Assembly (NCBI RefSeq): GCF_947501225.1 | Contig: NZ_CANMUW010000012.1 | Span: 62,001 to 126,000, forward strand | DNA: 64,000 bases | From: an uncultured Shewanella sp. | GTDB lineage: Bacteria; Pseudomonadota; Gammaproteobacteria; Enterobacterales; Shewanellaceae | Direction: 5' to 3' | Shown: piece by piece, positions 53,360-62,642 of the stretch | How the letters are laid out: every line of letters begins with the position of its first letter | Position numbering within the stretch: position 1 is the first letter of the stretch | Notes under the pieces: model-generated | The model's input: the letters and a program-made list of their open reading frames with translations, nothing else | Told to the model about the DNA's origin: nothing | Database searches by the model: none | Program-made: the position numbers and the translations under genes

Positions 53360-54892
53360 TTACAGGCTTGGCAGTATCCCGGCAGGCAGGTATGCGTTGA
53401 AGCTTGCAGATATCAGCAGGTCGGTGGCAGCCTCGATATCCGGGCCGAAGAAACGGTCCTTATCGTAGTAGGTCACTGACTCGCGCAGCTCGGCCTTTGC
53501 CTGGCTGACGGTGTCACTTGGCTGCAGAGGACGGCGAAAATCCAGTCCCTGAGCCGATGCAAGCAACTCGACAGCCAACACACCACGGGTATTTTCTGAC
53601 ATGTCACGCAGACGGCGCGCCGCAAATGTCGCCATAGAGACGTGGTCTTCCTGGTTTGCCGATGTGGGCAGACTATCGACAGACGCCGGATGAGCAAAGG
53701 TCTTATTCTCAGAGGCTAAAGCCGCGGCGGTCACCTGAGCGATCATGAAACCTGAGTTCACCCCGCCATTTTCGACTAAGAAAGGCGGCAGCTTAGAGAG
53801 ATTAGAGTCGATAAGCAGGGCGATACGACGCTCGGCAATAGAGCCTAACTCGGCGATGGCAATCGCTAAGTTATCGGCCGCCATGGCAACCGGTTCGGCG
53901 TGGAAGTTACCGCCCGAGATGATATCTCCGGTATCCTGGAACACCAGTGGGTTATCTGTAACCCCATTCGCTTCCGTAGCCAGCACCTCTGCAGCATGAC
54001 GGATCTGAGTCAAACACGCACCAAGCACCTGAGGCTGACAACGGAGTGAGTATGGATCCTGTACCTTCTCGCAATCCACGTGGCTCAAGCTGATCTCAGA
54101 CTCTTCACCTAAGATATGACGGAATACGGCCGCCGAATCGATCTGCCCCTTCTGACCGCGGGCCGCATGAATGCGGGGGTCGAACGGACTACGGCTGCCC
54201 ATGGCTGCTTCGACACTCATCGCACCGACCACAGAGCTGGCCGCAAACAGATCTTCGGCATTGAATAAGCCCTCTAAGGCTAATGCCGTCGATGCCTGCG
54301 TACCGTTAAGCAGGGCTAAGCCCTCTTTCGCTGCAAGCTCAATAGGCTTAAGGCCGGCGATCTCCAGCCCCTCTTTGGCACTCAGTATCTCACCCTTGTA
54401 ACTCATCTCGCCCTCACCGAGTAACGGCAGGCACATATGAGAAAGAGGAGCCAAATCACCTGACGCGCCCACCGAACCTTTTTCCGGCACACAGGGATAA
54501 ACCTCGGCATTGACCAGTGCAATAAGGAAGTTAATCACCTCGAGACGAATACCCGAGAAGCCGCGGCTCAATGAGTTGATCTTAAGCACCATCATCAGGC
54601 GCACGGTGGCATCTTGCATATATTGACCGGTACCGGCAGCGTGCGACAACACGATTGAGCGCTGTAGTAGCTGCAGATCATCGGCAGCGATCTTAGTGTT
54701 AGCCAGCAGACCGAAGCCGGTATTGATACCATAAACCGTGCGGCCTTCATCTAACACCTGCTGAACCAGGCCGGCACTGGTGTTGATGTCGGCAATTGCA
54801 CTGTCGGCAAGCTCAAGGCTTACCTTGCCACGACTGATCTCTCGGATTTGAGAAAGGGTCAGGGTCCCCGGATTTAGTACTAAATGACTCAT
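53360..54892 (-). CDS. hutH: Histidine ammonia-lyase HutH
   Basis: 510 residues, first step of histidine breakdown: L-histidine to urocanate plus ammonia. The Ala-Ser-Gly triad that forms the MIO prosthetic group is at residues 143-145 in PEKGSVGASGDLAPLSH. Other segments: VYGINTGFGLLAN with the catalytic Tyr, LLNGTQASTALAL, and GNFHAEPVAMAADNLAIAIAELG. The start at ATG 54892 follows GGAGAAGTAATCC located in the end of hutU, and the genes are 3 bp apart, so they are translated from one transcript. Confidence 0.97.
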   Translation of the reverse strand: MSHLVLNPGTLTLSQIREISRGKVSLELADSAIADINTSAGLVQQVLDEGRTVYGINTGFGLLANTKIAADDLQLLQRSIVLSHAAGTGQYMQDATVRLMMVLKINSLSRGFSGIRLEVINFLIALVNAEVYPCVPEKGSVGASGDLAPLSHMCLPLLGEGEMSYKGEILSAKEGLEIAGLKPIELAAKEGLALLNGTQASTALALEGLFNAEDLFAASSVVGAMSVEAAMGSRSPFDPRIHAARGQKGQIDSAAVFRHILGEESEISLSHVDCEKVQDPYSLRCQPQVLGACLTQIRHAAEVLATEANGVTDNPLVFQDTGDIISGGNFHAEPVAMAADNLAIAIAELGSIAERRIALLIDSNLSKLPPFLVENGGVNSGFMIAQVTAAALASENKTFAHPASVDSLPTSANQEDHVSMATFAARRLRDMSENTRGVLAVELLASAQGLDFRRPLQPSDTVSQAKAELRESVTYYDKDRFFGPDIEAATDLLISASFNAYLPAGILPSL

Positions 54893-54895
54893 GGA

Positions 54896-56566
54896 TTACT
54901 TCTCCAACATCGGCAGATCTAACTTCTGCTCTTTTGCACAATTCTTAGCGATATCGTATCCGGCATCGGCGTGACGCATCACACCTGTCGCAGGGTCATT
55001 CCATAGCACACGGCCTAAACGAACCGCGGCCTCATCACTACCGTCTGCAACGATAACCACACCCGAGTGCTGGCTGAAGCCCATCCCCACACCACCGCCG
55101 TGATGCAGTGAAACCCAGGTCGCACCACTCGCCGTATTCAGCAATGCATTCATCAATGGCCAATCTGAAACTGCATCGGAACCATCGAGCATAGACTCAG
55201 TCTCACGGTTAGGGCTGGCAACCGAGCCTGAATCCAGATGGTCACGGCCGATGACAACCGGTGCCGAAAGTTCGCCATTTTTAACCATCTCGTTGAAGGC
55301 CAGTGCCAGACGGGCACGGTCTTTCAGGCCAACCCAACAGATACGTGATGGCAGCCCCTGGAACGCGATGCGCTCACGGGCCATGTCCAGCCAGTTATGC
55401 AGTTGTGGGTTATCAGGTATCAGCTCCTTAACCTTGGCGTCTGTCTTATAGATATCTTCCGGGTCGCCGGATAGTGCAGCCCAGCGGAACGGACCAATAC
55501 CCTCACAGAAGAGAGGGCGAACATAGGCAGGTACGAAACCAGGGAAGTCGAATGCATTTTCAACCCCCTCTTCGAATGCCATCTGACGTATGTTGTTACC
55601 ATAGTCGGTGGTCGCGGCGCCGGCAGCCTGCAGTGCCAACATCGCCTTGACCTGCACCGCCATAGATTGCTTAGCCGCCTTCACCACGGCCGCCTCATCT
55701 TTCTTACGCATCTCGGCGGCGTATTCTAGCGTCCAGTTCTGTGGCAGGTAGCCATTGAGGGGATCGTGTGCCGATGTCTGATCGGTCACCACATCCGGAG
55801 TGATACCGCGCTCGACAAGTTCGGCAAATACGTCGGCAGCATTGGCAAGCAGACCCACAGAGACAGGCTTACCGCTCTTGTTCGCCTCATCGATCATCGC
55901 CAGGGCTTCATCGAGGGAGTCTGTTTTCTTATCCACATATTTAGTACGCAGACGGAAGTCGATACGGGTCTCATCCACTTCACAGGCCAATACCGAGTAA
56001 CCGGCCATAGTGCCGGCCAGCGGCTGAGCGCCCCCCATGCCCCCCAGACCACCGGTCAGGATCCACTTACCCGATGAGTCGCCATCGAAATGTTTATTCG
56101 CCATGGCGGCGAAGGTTTCGTAGGTGCCCTGCACGATCCCCTGCGAGCCGATATAGATCCAGGAGCCCGCCGTCATCTGGCCATACATGGCCAGGCCTTT
56201 CTTATCCAGCTCGTTGAAGTGTTCCCAGTTAGCCCAGTGCGGCACCAGATTAGAGTTAGCGATGATCACGCGCGGCGCGTTACTGTGGGTCTTGAAGACA
56301 CCGACAGGCTTACCCGACTGAACCAACAGGGTCTCATCCTCTTCCAGACGCTGCAGCACTTCGATTATCTTGTCGTAGCACTCCCAATCACGGGCCGCAC
56401 GTCCGATACCGCCATAAACCACCAGGTCCTCCGGGCGCTCGGCAACATCGGGGTGCAGGTTGTTCATCAACATACGCATAGGCGCTTCGGTTAACCAGCT
56501 CTTACAGCTTAACTTTGTGCCGTGTGGCGCTATGATGCGACGGCTTGGGTCGTGTCTCTTATCCAT
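54896..56566 (-). CDS. hutU: Urocanate hydratase HutU
   Basis: 556 residues, NAD-dependent, converts urocanate to imidazolonepropionate. Diagnostic text: MNNLHPDVAERPEDLVVYGGIGRAARDW (parts HPDVAERPEDLVVYGG and IGRAARDW), ILTGGLGGMGGAQPLAGTMAGY with the NAD loop, FPGFVPAYVRPLFCEGIGPFRW with the active-site Cys, and SLHHGGGVGMGFSQHSG. ATG 56566 follows GAGGTTACGCAAG; the upstream ATG 56581 lacks a ribosome site. It precedes hutH by 3 bp. Confidence 0.97.
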   Translation of the reverse strand: MDKRHDPSRRIIAPHGTKLSCKSWLTEAPMRMLMNNLHPDVAERPEDLVVYGGIGRAARDWECYDKIIEVLQRLEEDETLLVQSGKPVGVFKTHSNAPRVIIANSNLVPHWANWEHFNELDKKGLAMYGQMTAGSWIYIGSQGIVQGTYETFAAMANKHFDGDSSGKWILTGGLGGMGGAQPLAGTMAGYSVLACEVDETRIDFRLRTKYVDKKTDSLDEALAMIDEANKSGKPVSVGLLANAADVFAELVERGITPDVVTDQTSAHDPLNGYLPQNWTLEYAAEMRKKDEAAVVKAAKQSMAVQVKAMLALQAAGAATTDYGNNIRQMAFEEGVENAFDFPGFVPAYVRPLFCEGIGPFRWAALSGDPEDIYKTDAKVKELIPDNPQLHNWLDMARERIAFQGLPSRICWVGLKDRARLALAFNEMVKNGELSAPVVIGRDHLDSGSVASPNRETESMLDGSDAVSDWPLMNALLNTASGATWVSLHHGGGVGMGFSQHSGVVIVADGSDEAAVRLGRVLWNDPATGVMRHADAGYDIAKNCAKEQKLDLPMLEK

Positions 56567-56715
56567 CTTGCGTAACCTCATTTCAATTTGTTGGTGCTTA
56601 TTTTTGCCCTCTCACTCCCCATTGAGAGTAGAGAGACGTATTGCTGTTATTTTTATTGCTTTACTTGTGTTGCTTGAATGGCTCAGAAATAAAACCAAGC
56701 CATCGATATATATTT

Positions 56716-57417
56716 TTAGAAAGTCAGGTGACCACCTAATCTGAATCTTGTCCCCGGATGGATCAGCCTGGCGTAGCTCACCACTCCCTTGCGTGACCAG
56801 GTACGGCGAATGATCTGCAGACAGGGCTCGCTCGGCTCTATCTCAAGATGTTGTCGATTGTGCTCATTGGCCACCACGGCCTCCAGGGTATGACGAGCCT
56901 CGGTAAGCGGGGCAACCTGGGACAGATATTCGTGGGGCGTCTGCAGGGTAAAGTCCTGCAGCAGATAATCCGGAACCAACTTAGGATTAACGAAACGCTC
57001 CTCCAGCTGCAGCGGTACACCTTGCTCACAGTGAACCAACACCGAGTAGTAGACCTGAGTCCCGATCTCCAACCCCAGGGCGATGGCTATGGGTGCTGTC
57101 GCGTCGGTTTGAGTCAGCTCGAGTTGCTTAACGCTATAGCCATGACCCCTGTCCTTAATCTCATCTGCAATGTTGCGAATGGCCATCATGGAGGACTGAG
57201 ATTTTAGCTCGGCGACGAAAGTGCCCAACCCTTGAGAGCGCTCTAACACACCATCGTCGGTCAACTCAGTTAACGCGCGGCGCGCCGTCATTCTGCTGCA
57301 TTCAAACAGCTCAGCCATCTGGTTCTCCGAGGGAACACGGCTATGCTCCTCCCACTCACCGGATTCGATGCGGGCTAAAATATACTGCTTTATCTCTGCA
57401 AACTTGGGCGTTGCCAT
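56716..57417 (-). CDS. hutC: Histidine utilization repressor HutC (GntR family)
   Basis: 233 residues. N-terminal GntR winged helix: ESGEWEEHSRVPSENQMAELF and SRMTARRALTELTDDGVLERSQGLGTFVA (quoted as RMTARRALTELTDDGVL and RSQGLGTFV). C-terminal UTRA effector domain: YSVLVHCEQGVPLQLEERFVNP and PSEPCLQIIRRTWSRKGVVSYARLIHPGTRFRLGG (in parts). Represses hut genes until urocanate binds. ATG 57417 follows AGAGGATTGGT; the frame is open 20 codons further up. A HutC-like palindrome lies 140 bp upstream. Confidence 0.94.
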   Translation of the reverse strand: MATPKFAEIKQYILARIESGEWEEHSRVPSENQMAELFECSRMTARRALTELTDDGVLERSQGLGTFVAELKSQSSMMAIRNIADEIKDRGHGYSVKQLELTQTDATAPIAIALGLEIGTQVYYSVLVHCEQGVPLQLEERFVNPKLVPDYLLQDFTLQTPHEYLSQVAPLTEARHTLEAVVANEHNRQHLEIEPSEPCLQIIRRTWSRKGVVSYARLIHPGTRFRLGGHLTF

Positions 57418-57544
57418 ACCAATCCTCTGATTGTCCACTACACTTGTGCTTACGTCGGCGGTTACACCATTCGTCACTCGTCGGTGGTACCTGTCCTCAA
57501 AGTATTCTCGCTCTGAGGTCTTCCATAATGTTCAATAACTCGGC

Positions 57545-57579
57545 TATAATCCTAGCTTGTATATACAAGTAAATACAAG
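57545..57579 (+). promoter_or_regulatory. hutI promoter with HutC operator candidate
   Basis: A TATAAT -10 box (57545-57550) with a weak -35 (TTCCAT region at 57521) is followed at once by the 14-bp perfect palindrome CTTGTATATACAAG (57556-57569) and a further half-site ATACAAG (57573-57579). GntR-family HutC operators are palindromes of this type. Position across the start of transcription predicts repression by HutC. Confidence 0.75.
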
Positions 57580-57637
57580 TTGGATCACAACTTTTATTTC
57601 CAAAAGAAGATGAACAGTTCAAGAGTGAGGGAAAAAT

Positions 57638-58864
57638 ATGTCTTGGGATCAAGTCTGGATTGACGTCAACGTTGCGACTATGTCTCCTTCAGTATCAGCG
57701 CCTTACGGAGCGATAACCGATGCAGCCATTGCGGTGAAAGAGGGCCGGATAGCCTGGATAGGCCCTCGCTCAGAACTCCCCGAATTCGATGTGCTGTCAA
57801 CGCCGGTTTACAGGGGCAAAGGCGCCTGGATCACGCCGGGACTCATCGACGCTCACACCCATCTAGTATTCGCCGGTAACCGGGCAAACGAGTTTGAACT
57901 TCGACTTCAAGGGGCGAGTTACGAAGAGATAGCACGCAGCGGCGGCGGTATCATCTCCACCGTTAAAGCCTGCCGTGAAGCCAGCGAAGGAGAGCTTTTT
58001 GAGCTGGGCCGAAAACGTCTTAACGCCTTGGCGAAAGAGGGAGTCACCACGGTCGAGATCAAATCCGGCTATGGCCTGGAAACAGAGACCGAGCTCAAAC
58101 TGCTGCGCGTCGCCCGCGAGCTTGGCAAGCATCACCATGTCGATGTCAAAACCACCTTCTTAGGTGCCCATGCCATTCCGCCGGAGTATAAAGACAACGC
58201 CGAAGGTTATGTGAACTTAGTGATAGACGAGATGCTACCCGCGGTTATCGGGGAAAACCTTGCCGATGCGGCCGATGTTTTCTGTGAAAATATCGCCTTC
58301 AGCGTCGAACAGACCGAGCGGGTACTGAGCGCGGCGAAAAATGCCGGACTCGATATCAAGCTTCACGCGGAGCAACTCTCGAACCTTGGGGGCTCGGTGA
58401 TGGCCGCCGGCCTTGGCGCCAAGTCGGTGGACCATATCGAATATCTGGACGAGACGGGCGTTAAAGCCCTGAGTCAGAGTGGCACCTGCGCCACCCTGCT
58501 TCCCGGCGCCTTCTACTTCCTGCGCGAGACTCAGATGCCGCCGATTGAGCTGTTGCGTAAACATAAGGTACCTATGGTGCTGGCCAGCGACTACAACCCG
58601 GGATCGTCGCCGCTCTGCTCCAGCCTGTTGATGCTTAACATGGGCTGTACCCTGTTCCGCCTGACACCGGAGGAGGCGCTTGCGGGGATGACGCGCAATG
58701 CCGCCAAGGCGTTGGGAATAGAGGATAATGTGGGCATTTTGGAGGTTGGGATGCAGGCGGACTTCTGTCTGTGGGATATCACGACACCTGCTCAGCTTGC
58801 CTACTCCTATGGCGTAGGGGTGTGCCTTGAGGTAGTGAAGGCCGGACACTTGGTCCATCAGTAG
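57638..58864 (+). CDS. hutI: Imidazolonepropionase HutI
   Basis: 408 residues, zinc/iron-dependent hydrolase of the amidohydrolase superfamily; opens imidazolonepropionate to formiminoglutamate. The metal motif is DAHTHLVFAGNRANEF, followed by ARSGGGIISTV, VEIKSGYGLETETELKLLRVA, FLGAHAIPPEY, LHAEQLSNLGG (metal ligand His), and ASDYNPGSSPLCSSLL. Divergent from hutC, so controlled with the other hut genes. The gene for the next step (formiminoglutamase or deiminase) is not in this window. Confidence 0.97.
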   Translation: MSWDQVWIDVNVATMSPSVSAPYGAITDAAIAVKEGRIAWIGPRSELPEFDVLSTPVYRGKGAWITPGLIDAHTHLVFAGNRANEFELRLQGASYEEIARSGGGIISTVKACREASEGELFELGRKRLNALAKEGVTTVEIKSGYGLETETELKLLRVARELGKHHHVDVKTTFLGAHAIPPEYKDNAEGYVNLVIDEMLPAVIGENLADAADVFCENIAFSVEQTERVLSAAKNAGLDIKLHAEQLSNLGGSVMAAGLGAKSVDHIEYLDETGVKALSQSGTCATLLPGAFYFLRETQMPPIELLRKHKVPMVLASDYNPGSSPLCSSLLMLNMGCTLFRLTPEEALAGMTRNAAKALGIEDNVGILEVGMQADFCLWDITTPAQLAYSYGVGVCLEVVKAGHLVHQ

Positions 58865-58940
58865 GTTGGCGGCCTGAGCGATGAGGCAGACTCATCGTTA
58901 TTTATCGTAACCCTAACGGGTATTGATATTTAGCGGGCTT

Positions 58941-58972
58941 GATTGATAACCATGGCTTCATGGTTATCAATC
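58941..58972. repeat. Long perfect hairpin after hutI
   Basis: GATTGATAACCATG (58941-58954), loop GCTT, CATGGTTATCAATC (58959-58972): a perfect 14-bp stem, 76 bp after the hutI stop. No T-run follows, so it may be a structural border of the repeat copy C rather than an intrinsic terminator. It may still end hutI transcription. Confidence 0.85.
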
Positions 58973-59110
58973 GCCTCCCAGCGGGGAATGTGCAGACACT
59001 TCAGTGGTACGCTGCAAGTATATCCCTATAAGCTCGACGGTGGCATCCATGCCACCAACGCCCACTGCTGCGTCTACACCGAGTTAGCTATCTCTTCGAA
59101 TTAGGTTTGA
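58973..59110. repeat. Structured repeat element, copy C
   Basis: Outer pairing GTGCAGACAC (58990) with GCGTCTACAC (59070), inner CAGTGG (59002) with CCACTG (59062), core TATATCCCTATA, hairpin GGTGGCAT-CC-ATGCCACC (59039-59056), and end CTCTTCGAATTAGG. Stem bases again differ from A and B while pairing is kept. It lies in the 483-bp gap 58865-59347, which holds no gene. Confidence 0.75.
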
Positions 59111-59246
59111 ATAAAACGAGATATGCAAGTACTTCCCAGGTTCGCTGGCTTTTGATTTCATAAAAGTCCATCCATGGGCGCTCTGCGATTTCAAACAACC
59201 TCCATGTTTAAAATCCAGTTCGGCATCCTTGCCTCTCGTTCGAAGA

Positions 59247-59332
59247 GTATCACTTTGTGATACCTCACCCTGTCATCGAAGCTCGCAGCCGCACCTACAC
59301 TAGGTAATTAATCTCTTCGATTTAGCCGTAGT
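59247..59332. repeat. Partial structured repeat (copy D)
   Basis: A 3' part of the same family: hairpin GTATCAC-TTT-GTGATAC (59247-59263), then ATCGAAGCTCGCAGCCGCACCTACAC-like text ending AATCTCTTCGATTTAGCC, matching the 3' ends of A, B and C. The 5' core TATATCCCTATA is absent. Two other CATCCATG-containing segments occur before it (59168 and 59208), but with short stems. Confidence 0.55.
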
Positions 59333-59347
59333 AGTTTAAAAAAATCT

Positions 59348-60154
59348 CTATTTAACAGGAATAACTACGGGATCAGGTTCCAATAGCTTATTTTCTTTTA
59401 TCTCATTGTAATAATGAATCACTCTTGATTTGCGAATTTCAATCTGCTCTTGAGCTTTAGTGGCAAACTCAACTAAACCATTAGTTGAAATATCAATCTC
59501 TGTTTCAGTTTTAATACCATTTACCTTTACCCACCACTTACCATCACCGAACTTATAGTTTTCACAGTTAGGTTTATCACCACTCTTAAAGGATATGTTT
59601 GGAGTCCAAGACATTGCAGCTCTCTTATCCATAGGGTTAGAAATTTGTTCTGAATTCTGGTGAATAAATGATTTATCTCGAATAAATTGAGCCTTAGCAT
59701 GAAACAATTTATCTATTTCCAACTTTGGTTTTTTTACCTTCAACCTATAATATTTCGAGCTCAACTTATAAAGTTGTGTTAGTAATTTATCCAGAGCTTG
59801 AATGCATGCAACATAGTATGTGGCTATGTCAAAAAGTGATTTTATATAGAACCTTACATTTTCCTTTTCGTACAAAATAAAACTACACATCACCTCAGAA
59901 GTTACAGCTAACCTATTGTCGACTATCTCGCAATGCACCTTCCAAGAGTCTAACTCCATTTGAATAAAGCTAGCTAAATGGTCAATATTCCAAATAAGGT
60001 TTGGGTCAGGAATAAGCTCCCCCTCACGAGTCCACTCTTTCAACTCTCTCTCACCCAACAAAAATTCAGATAACTCCACATTTCCTCCTAATGAATCCAC
60101 TGCAAAAGAAAGAACTATAGAGTTCTCATTCTTATTCTGATGAATGATGGCCAT
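59348..60154 (-). CDS. Unrecognised AT-rich gene between repeat islands
   Basis: 268 residues. Not recognised. The text contains SFAVDSLGGNVELSEFLLGE, a helical middle (LFDIATYYVACIQALDKLLTQLYKLSSKYYRLK in parts) and ERDKSFIHQNSEQI-like text (IRDKSFIHQNS) which loosely resembles the R-x-(4,6)-H arrangement of HEPN-type nucleases. AT-rich with many Lys, Asn and Ile compared with neighbours, suggesting a recent arrival. Bounded by structured repeats on one side and the hairpin array on the other. A toxin or phage-defence role cannot be claimed from this alone. Confidence 0.65.
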   Translation of the reverse strand: MAIIHQNKNENSIVLSFAVDSLGGNVELSEFLLGERELKEWTREGELIPDPNLIWNIDHLASFIQMELDSWKVHCEIVDNRLAVTSEVMCSFILYEKENVRFYIKSLFDIATYYVACIQALDKLLTQLYKLSSKYYRLKVKKPKLEIDKLFHAKAQFIRDKSFIHQNSEQISNPMDKRAAMSWTPNISFKSGDKPNCENYKFGDGKWWVKVNGIKTETEIDISTNGLVEFATKAQEQIEIRKSRVIHYYNEIKENKLLEPDPVVIPVK

Positions 60155-60309
60155 TCACTAATAGAGTAATTTTAACTTACAAATAGACAAGGTAGTTGGT
60201 TTTATTGGACACGAATCAACTAAACATGATTTGGTTATGTATACCCAAACTTCTCTGTAGATACGATAAATCCCCGTTGGAAGTTGCCTGAGGGTGTCGT
60301 AGAAAATAG

Positions 60310-60510
60310 CGTAAGACCCACATGGATGTGGGGCTAGTTTTCGGGGGGCTTGGATGCCCCATCGGAAACGCTAGGTCTTTTCAAGAAAGACCGAAGGACC
60401 ACAACTTCGCCGGGGCGTTAGGGTGGGTGCAAGGAGGGCGAGGACGAGCAGTCCTCCTTGCCCTGGTGTGGAATGGAATTCCACGACTTTGATCCAAACG
60501 AAGTTTGGAA
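60310..60510. repeat. Array of short perfect hairpins (array 2)
   Basis: In the 395-bp gap 60155-60549 no gene is seen. Palindromes: CCCACAT-GG-ATGTGGG (60317-60332), GGGGC-TTGGAT-GCCCC (60345-60360), GGTCTTT-TCAAG-AAAGACC (60374-60392), a GC-rich hairpin around GCAGTCCTCC (60429-60464), GTGGAAT-GGA-ATTCCAC near 60468-60484 and CCAAAC-GAA-GTTTGG (60494-60508). The block CGAGCAGTCCTCCTTGCCC and GTGGAATGGAATTCCACGAC occur in array 1 in the same order. Confidence 0.7.
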
Positions 60511-60549
60511 AACAGAAAACGAGTAGACCTATGATCGATACATAGGTAG

Positions 60550-61098
60550 CTAGAATCTGTAATGTAACCCGATACCAAACTGCTTCAGGCTGATATCGGC
60601 ATAATAATCTTCCAGCTCGCTGTATTCAGGATCAGTTTCGCTCATCTCATAAGAGAGACGCAACGCCAGAGACTCTGTCAGAGTCACATCCACACCGGCG
60701 CCAAACAGCCAGCCTGTGCCGCGATAATCTTCGTCAACACCGTCATCGTTGCTGTAGGTCTTGTTGACGATCAAGCCCGCCTTCAGATAACCGGTGACAC
60801 TGTCGGTAAAGGCATGTCTAATCACGGGGGAGAGTGTCACCGCCGCAATCCTCAAGTCCATCTCATCAATAAAACTATCGGTCAAAAAAAAGCTTGCCTC
60901 GATACCAAAGGTATCATTGAAGTTGTAACCGCCATAGACGCCGCCTCCTATGGCAGACTCATCTAAGGTACCGATATTGTCTTCTACATTGGTGTGATTA
61001 ACCTGGCCACCCAGATAAAATCCCAGATCGTCGGCGGCAAGAGCGGGGGTCGTTGCGGCCAGTAACATGGCTGCGGTTAACAGAGAGTTGAATTTCAT
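60550..61098 (-). CDS. Outer-membrane beta-barrel (OmpA-like/porin family)
   Basis: 182 residues with signal peptide MKFNSLLTAAMLLAATTPALA and mature ADDLGFYLGGQVNHTNVEDN. Strands GGGVYGGYNFNDTFGIEASFF, TLSPVIRHAFTDSVTGYLKAGLIVN, WLFGAGVDVTLTESLALRLSYEMSE and the terminal FGIGLHYRF (final Phe) give a typical eight-stranded barrel (quoted in short parts). It resembles OmpA-like and OmpW-like small porins. Physiological role unknown. Confidence 0.85.
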   Translation of the reverse strand: MKFNSLLTAAMLLAATTPALAADDLGFYLGGQVNHTNVEDNIGTLDESAIGGGVYGGYNFNDTFGIEASFFLTDSFIDEMDLRIAAVTLSPVIRHAFTDSVTGYLKAGLIVNKTYSNDDGVDEDYRGTGWLFGAGVDVTLTESLALRLSYEMSETDPEYSELEDYYADISLKQFGIGLHYRF

Positions 61099-61282
61099 TG
61101 CTGTCCCTATAGTTGTGTTTACTGCATCCGGAAAATGAATAACAGTAAGAGTCCATAAAAGCGTTTACATATTAACCTTTTACCGGCATAAAGACAAAAT
61201 CCCTGCTGTGACATCTATCGTGAAATTACCGACTGTTTTCAGGGGCGATGCGCCCGGCCAGAAAAAGAGTTGAAGGGAGTGC

Positions 61283-61302
61283 TGGGGGAGCAAACTCCCC
61301 CA
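61283..61302 (-). terminator. GC-rich hairpin after esterase gene
   Basis: TGGGGGAG (61283-61290), loop CAAA, CTCCCCCA (61295-61302), 20 bp beyond the stop of the esterase gene. No strong T-run on the minus strand, so termination is only possible. Confidence 0.45.
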
Positions 61303-61321
61303 CTTTGTCATAGCTGGCGAT

Positions 61322-62503
61322 TTAAAGCCGTTTTTTATCTTTATAAGCCGCCAGACTCTCTGAGTATCTCTTGGTCCAGAACGGGTGGTCGGTGTTATCC
61401 AGCGCCAGCTGTTCATGCCTGATGGCCAGCTCAAACTCTTCCATCTCTGCATAGGCGTTTGCCAACGCATGGTGAGCCGTATGTGACTCAGGTGCCGCCT
61501 CCACCGCAAGCTGATAAACCACCAGCCCTTTTACTGCATCCCGGCTCGACTCGGCCTTGGCCAGGGCGATCAGAGAGTCGGTGGCGGGAACCTCGAAACC
61601 ATATTTCTCATCAGAGAGATAACGGTAGTACTCCAGTATCGCCTGGGCCCCCCGACTTGAGATCTCAGAATCTGGTTTCAGCACCTGATGAATGTCATTA
61701 AAGAGCAGCTCGATACCATAGGCGGTCGCCAGGATCGGCTGCGTCATATAGTAGCTGCCATCGAAACGCTTGATATGGTGATCCAGCAGCTCATTGGCGT
61801 TGCTCTTTATAATTGACTCCATCTCTGCAAAACTAGCCAGCTGTCGCTGCTCGAAGCCGCTGTCACTGGTACTCATCAGCAGAAACCTTGGCTTGCCTTT
61901 CATGGCCGCGAGTTTCTTGGGGGCGTCCTTGATGACGTAGGCAAAGTCCCGGCTCAGCACCGGACTGGCGGCGAAATAGGCATTAAACAGGCTGGGACGA
62001 TTGAGCAGGGTGTAGAGAGTGAGGCCCCCATTGCCGGTGAAACCATTGAGAATACGAAAGCCATTGGTCCGGTACTTTTTATCAATTGCCGGTAGCAGCT
62101 CCTGCTCCATAAAGTCCAGCAGCAGATCACTGCCCTGCTCCTCTATGGCCTGTACCTTCAACTCTCCCAATCCGGCATGGCCATCGGGAGCGGTCACGAT
62201 AATGGTTTCAAGCCAGGGCCAGTCGCCATTATGGCTCATCCAGTCATGCATACCACTCAGGTAAGCTTGACTGCGAGGGTGAAAGTCCAACAGAACCACA
62301 TACTCTTTATCACTTTTCTTGCCATAACTCGGAGGCAGAGTAACGATAAATTCGGCTGGCTCTTTAAACTGATCCGATGAAACGGTCAGCCTCTCCACCT
62401 GACTCAGGCGGGTTATCGCCGTCGAGTCTTTGGCAAAAAGGTTAACACTGAACAGCATTCCGGATATGCATAGGGCGACGATAAAAGCGGTATTTCTGAG
62501 CAT
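61322..62503 (-). CDS. Secreted esterase (IroE/Fes-like alpha/beta hydrolase) with C-terminal TPRs
   Basis: 393 residues. Signal peptide MLRNTAFIVALCISGMLFSVNLFA, then an alpha/beta hydrolase of the putative-esterase group: FIVTLPPSYGKKSDKEYVVLLDFHPRSQAY (in parts), YRTNGFRILNGFTGNGGLTLYTLL with the nucleophile elbow region (note GFTGNGG where most have GxSxGG, so the Ser may be replaced by Thr), and AASPVLSRDF. C-terminal AVEAAPESHTAHHALANAYAEMEEFELAIRHEQLALDN is a TPR pair. Substrate unknown; enzymatic activity is not assured because of the odd elbow. Confidence 0.82.
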   Translation of the reverse strand: MLRNTAFIVALCISGMLFSVNLFAKDSTAITRLSQVERLTVSSDQFKEPAEFIVTLPPSYGKKSDKEYVVLLDFHPRSQAYLSGMHDWMSHNGDWPWLETIIVTAPDGHAGLGELKVQAIEEQGSDLLLDFMEQELLPAIDKKYRTNGFRILNGFTGNGGLTLYTLLNRPSLFNAYFAASPVLSRDFAYVIKDAPKKLAAMKGKPRFLLMSTSDSGFEQRQLASFAEMESIIKSNANELLDHHIKRFDGSYYMTQPILATAYGIELLFNDIHQVLKPDSEISSRGAQAILEYYRYLSDEKYGFEVPATDSLIALAKAESSRDAVKGLVVYQLAVEAAPESHTAHHALANAYAEMEEFELAIRHEQLALDNTDHPFWTKRYSESLAAYKDKKRL

Positions 62504-62642
62504 GAACCTTCCCTGTATGAGTTCGACAACGGCGTTTCGCTTTCTATTTTGAGTAGATTTAACAAAGCTACAACATGCACAGGGAGATTACAAACCACAT
62601 GGGGTGAGCTGCGGCACCTTGAAGCGCCGCATGGTGCCCCAG

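Noticed and set aside
59348..60154. Assignment of the AT-rich gene as a HEPN toxin or phage-defence gene
   Set aside because: Only a loose R-x-H pattern is visible and no partner gene lies next to it.
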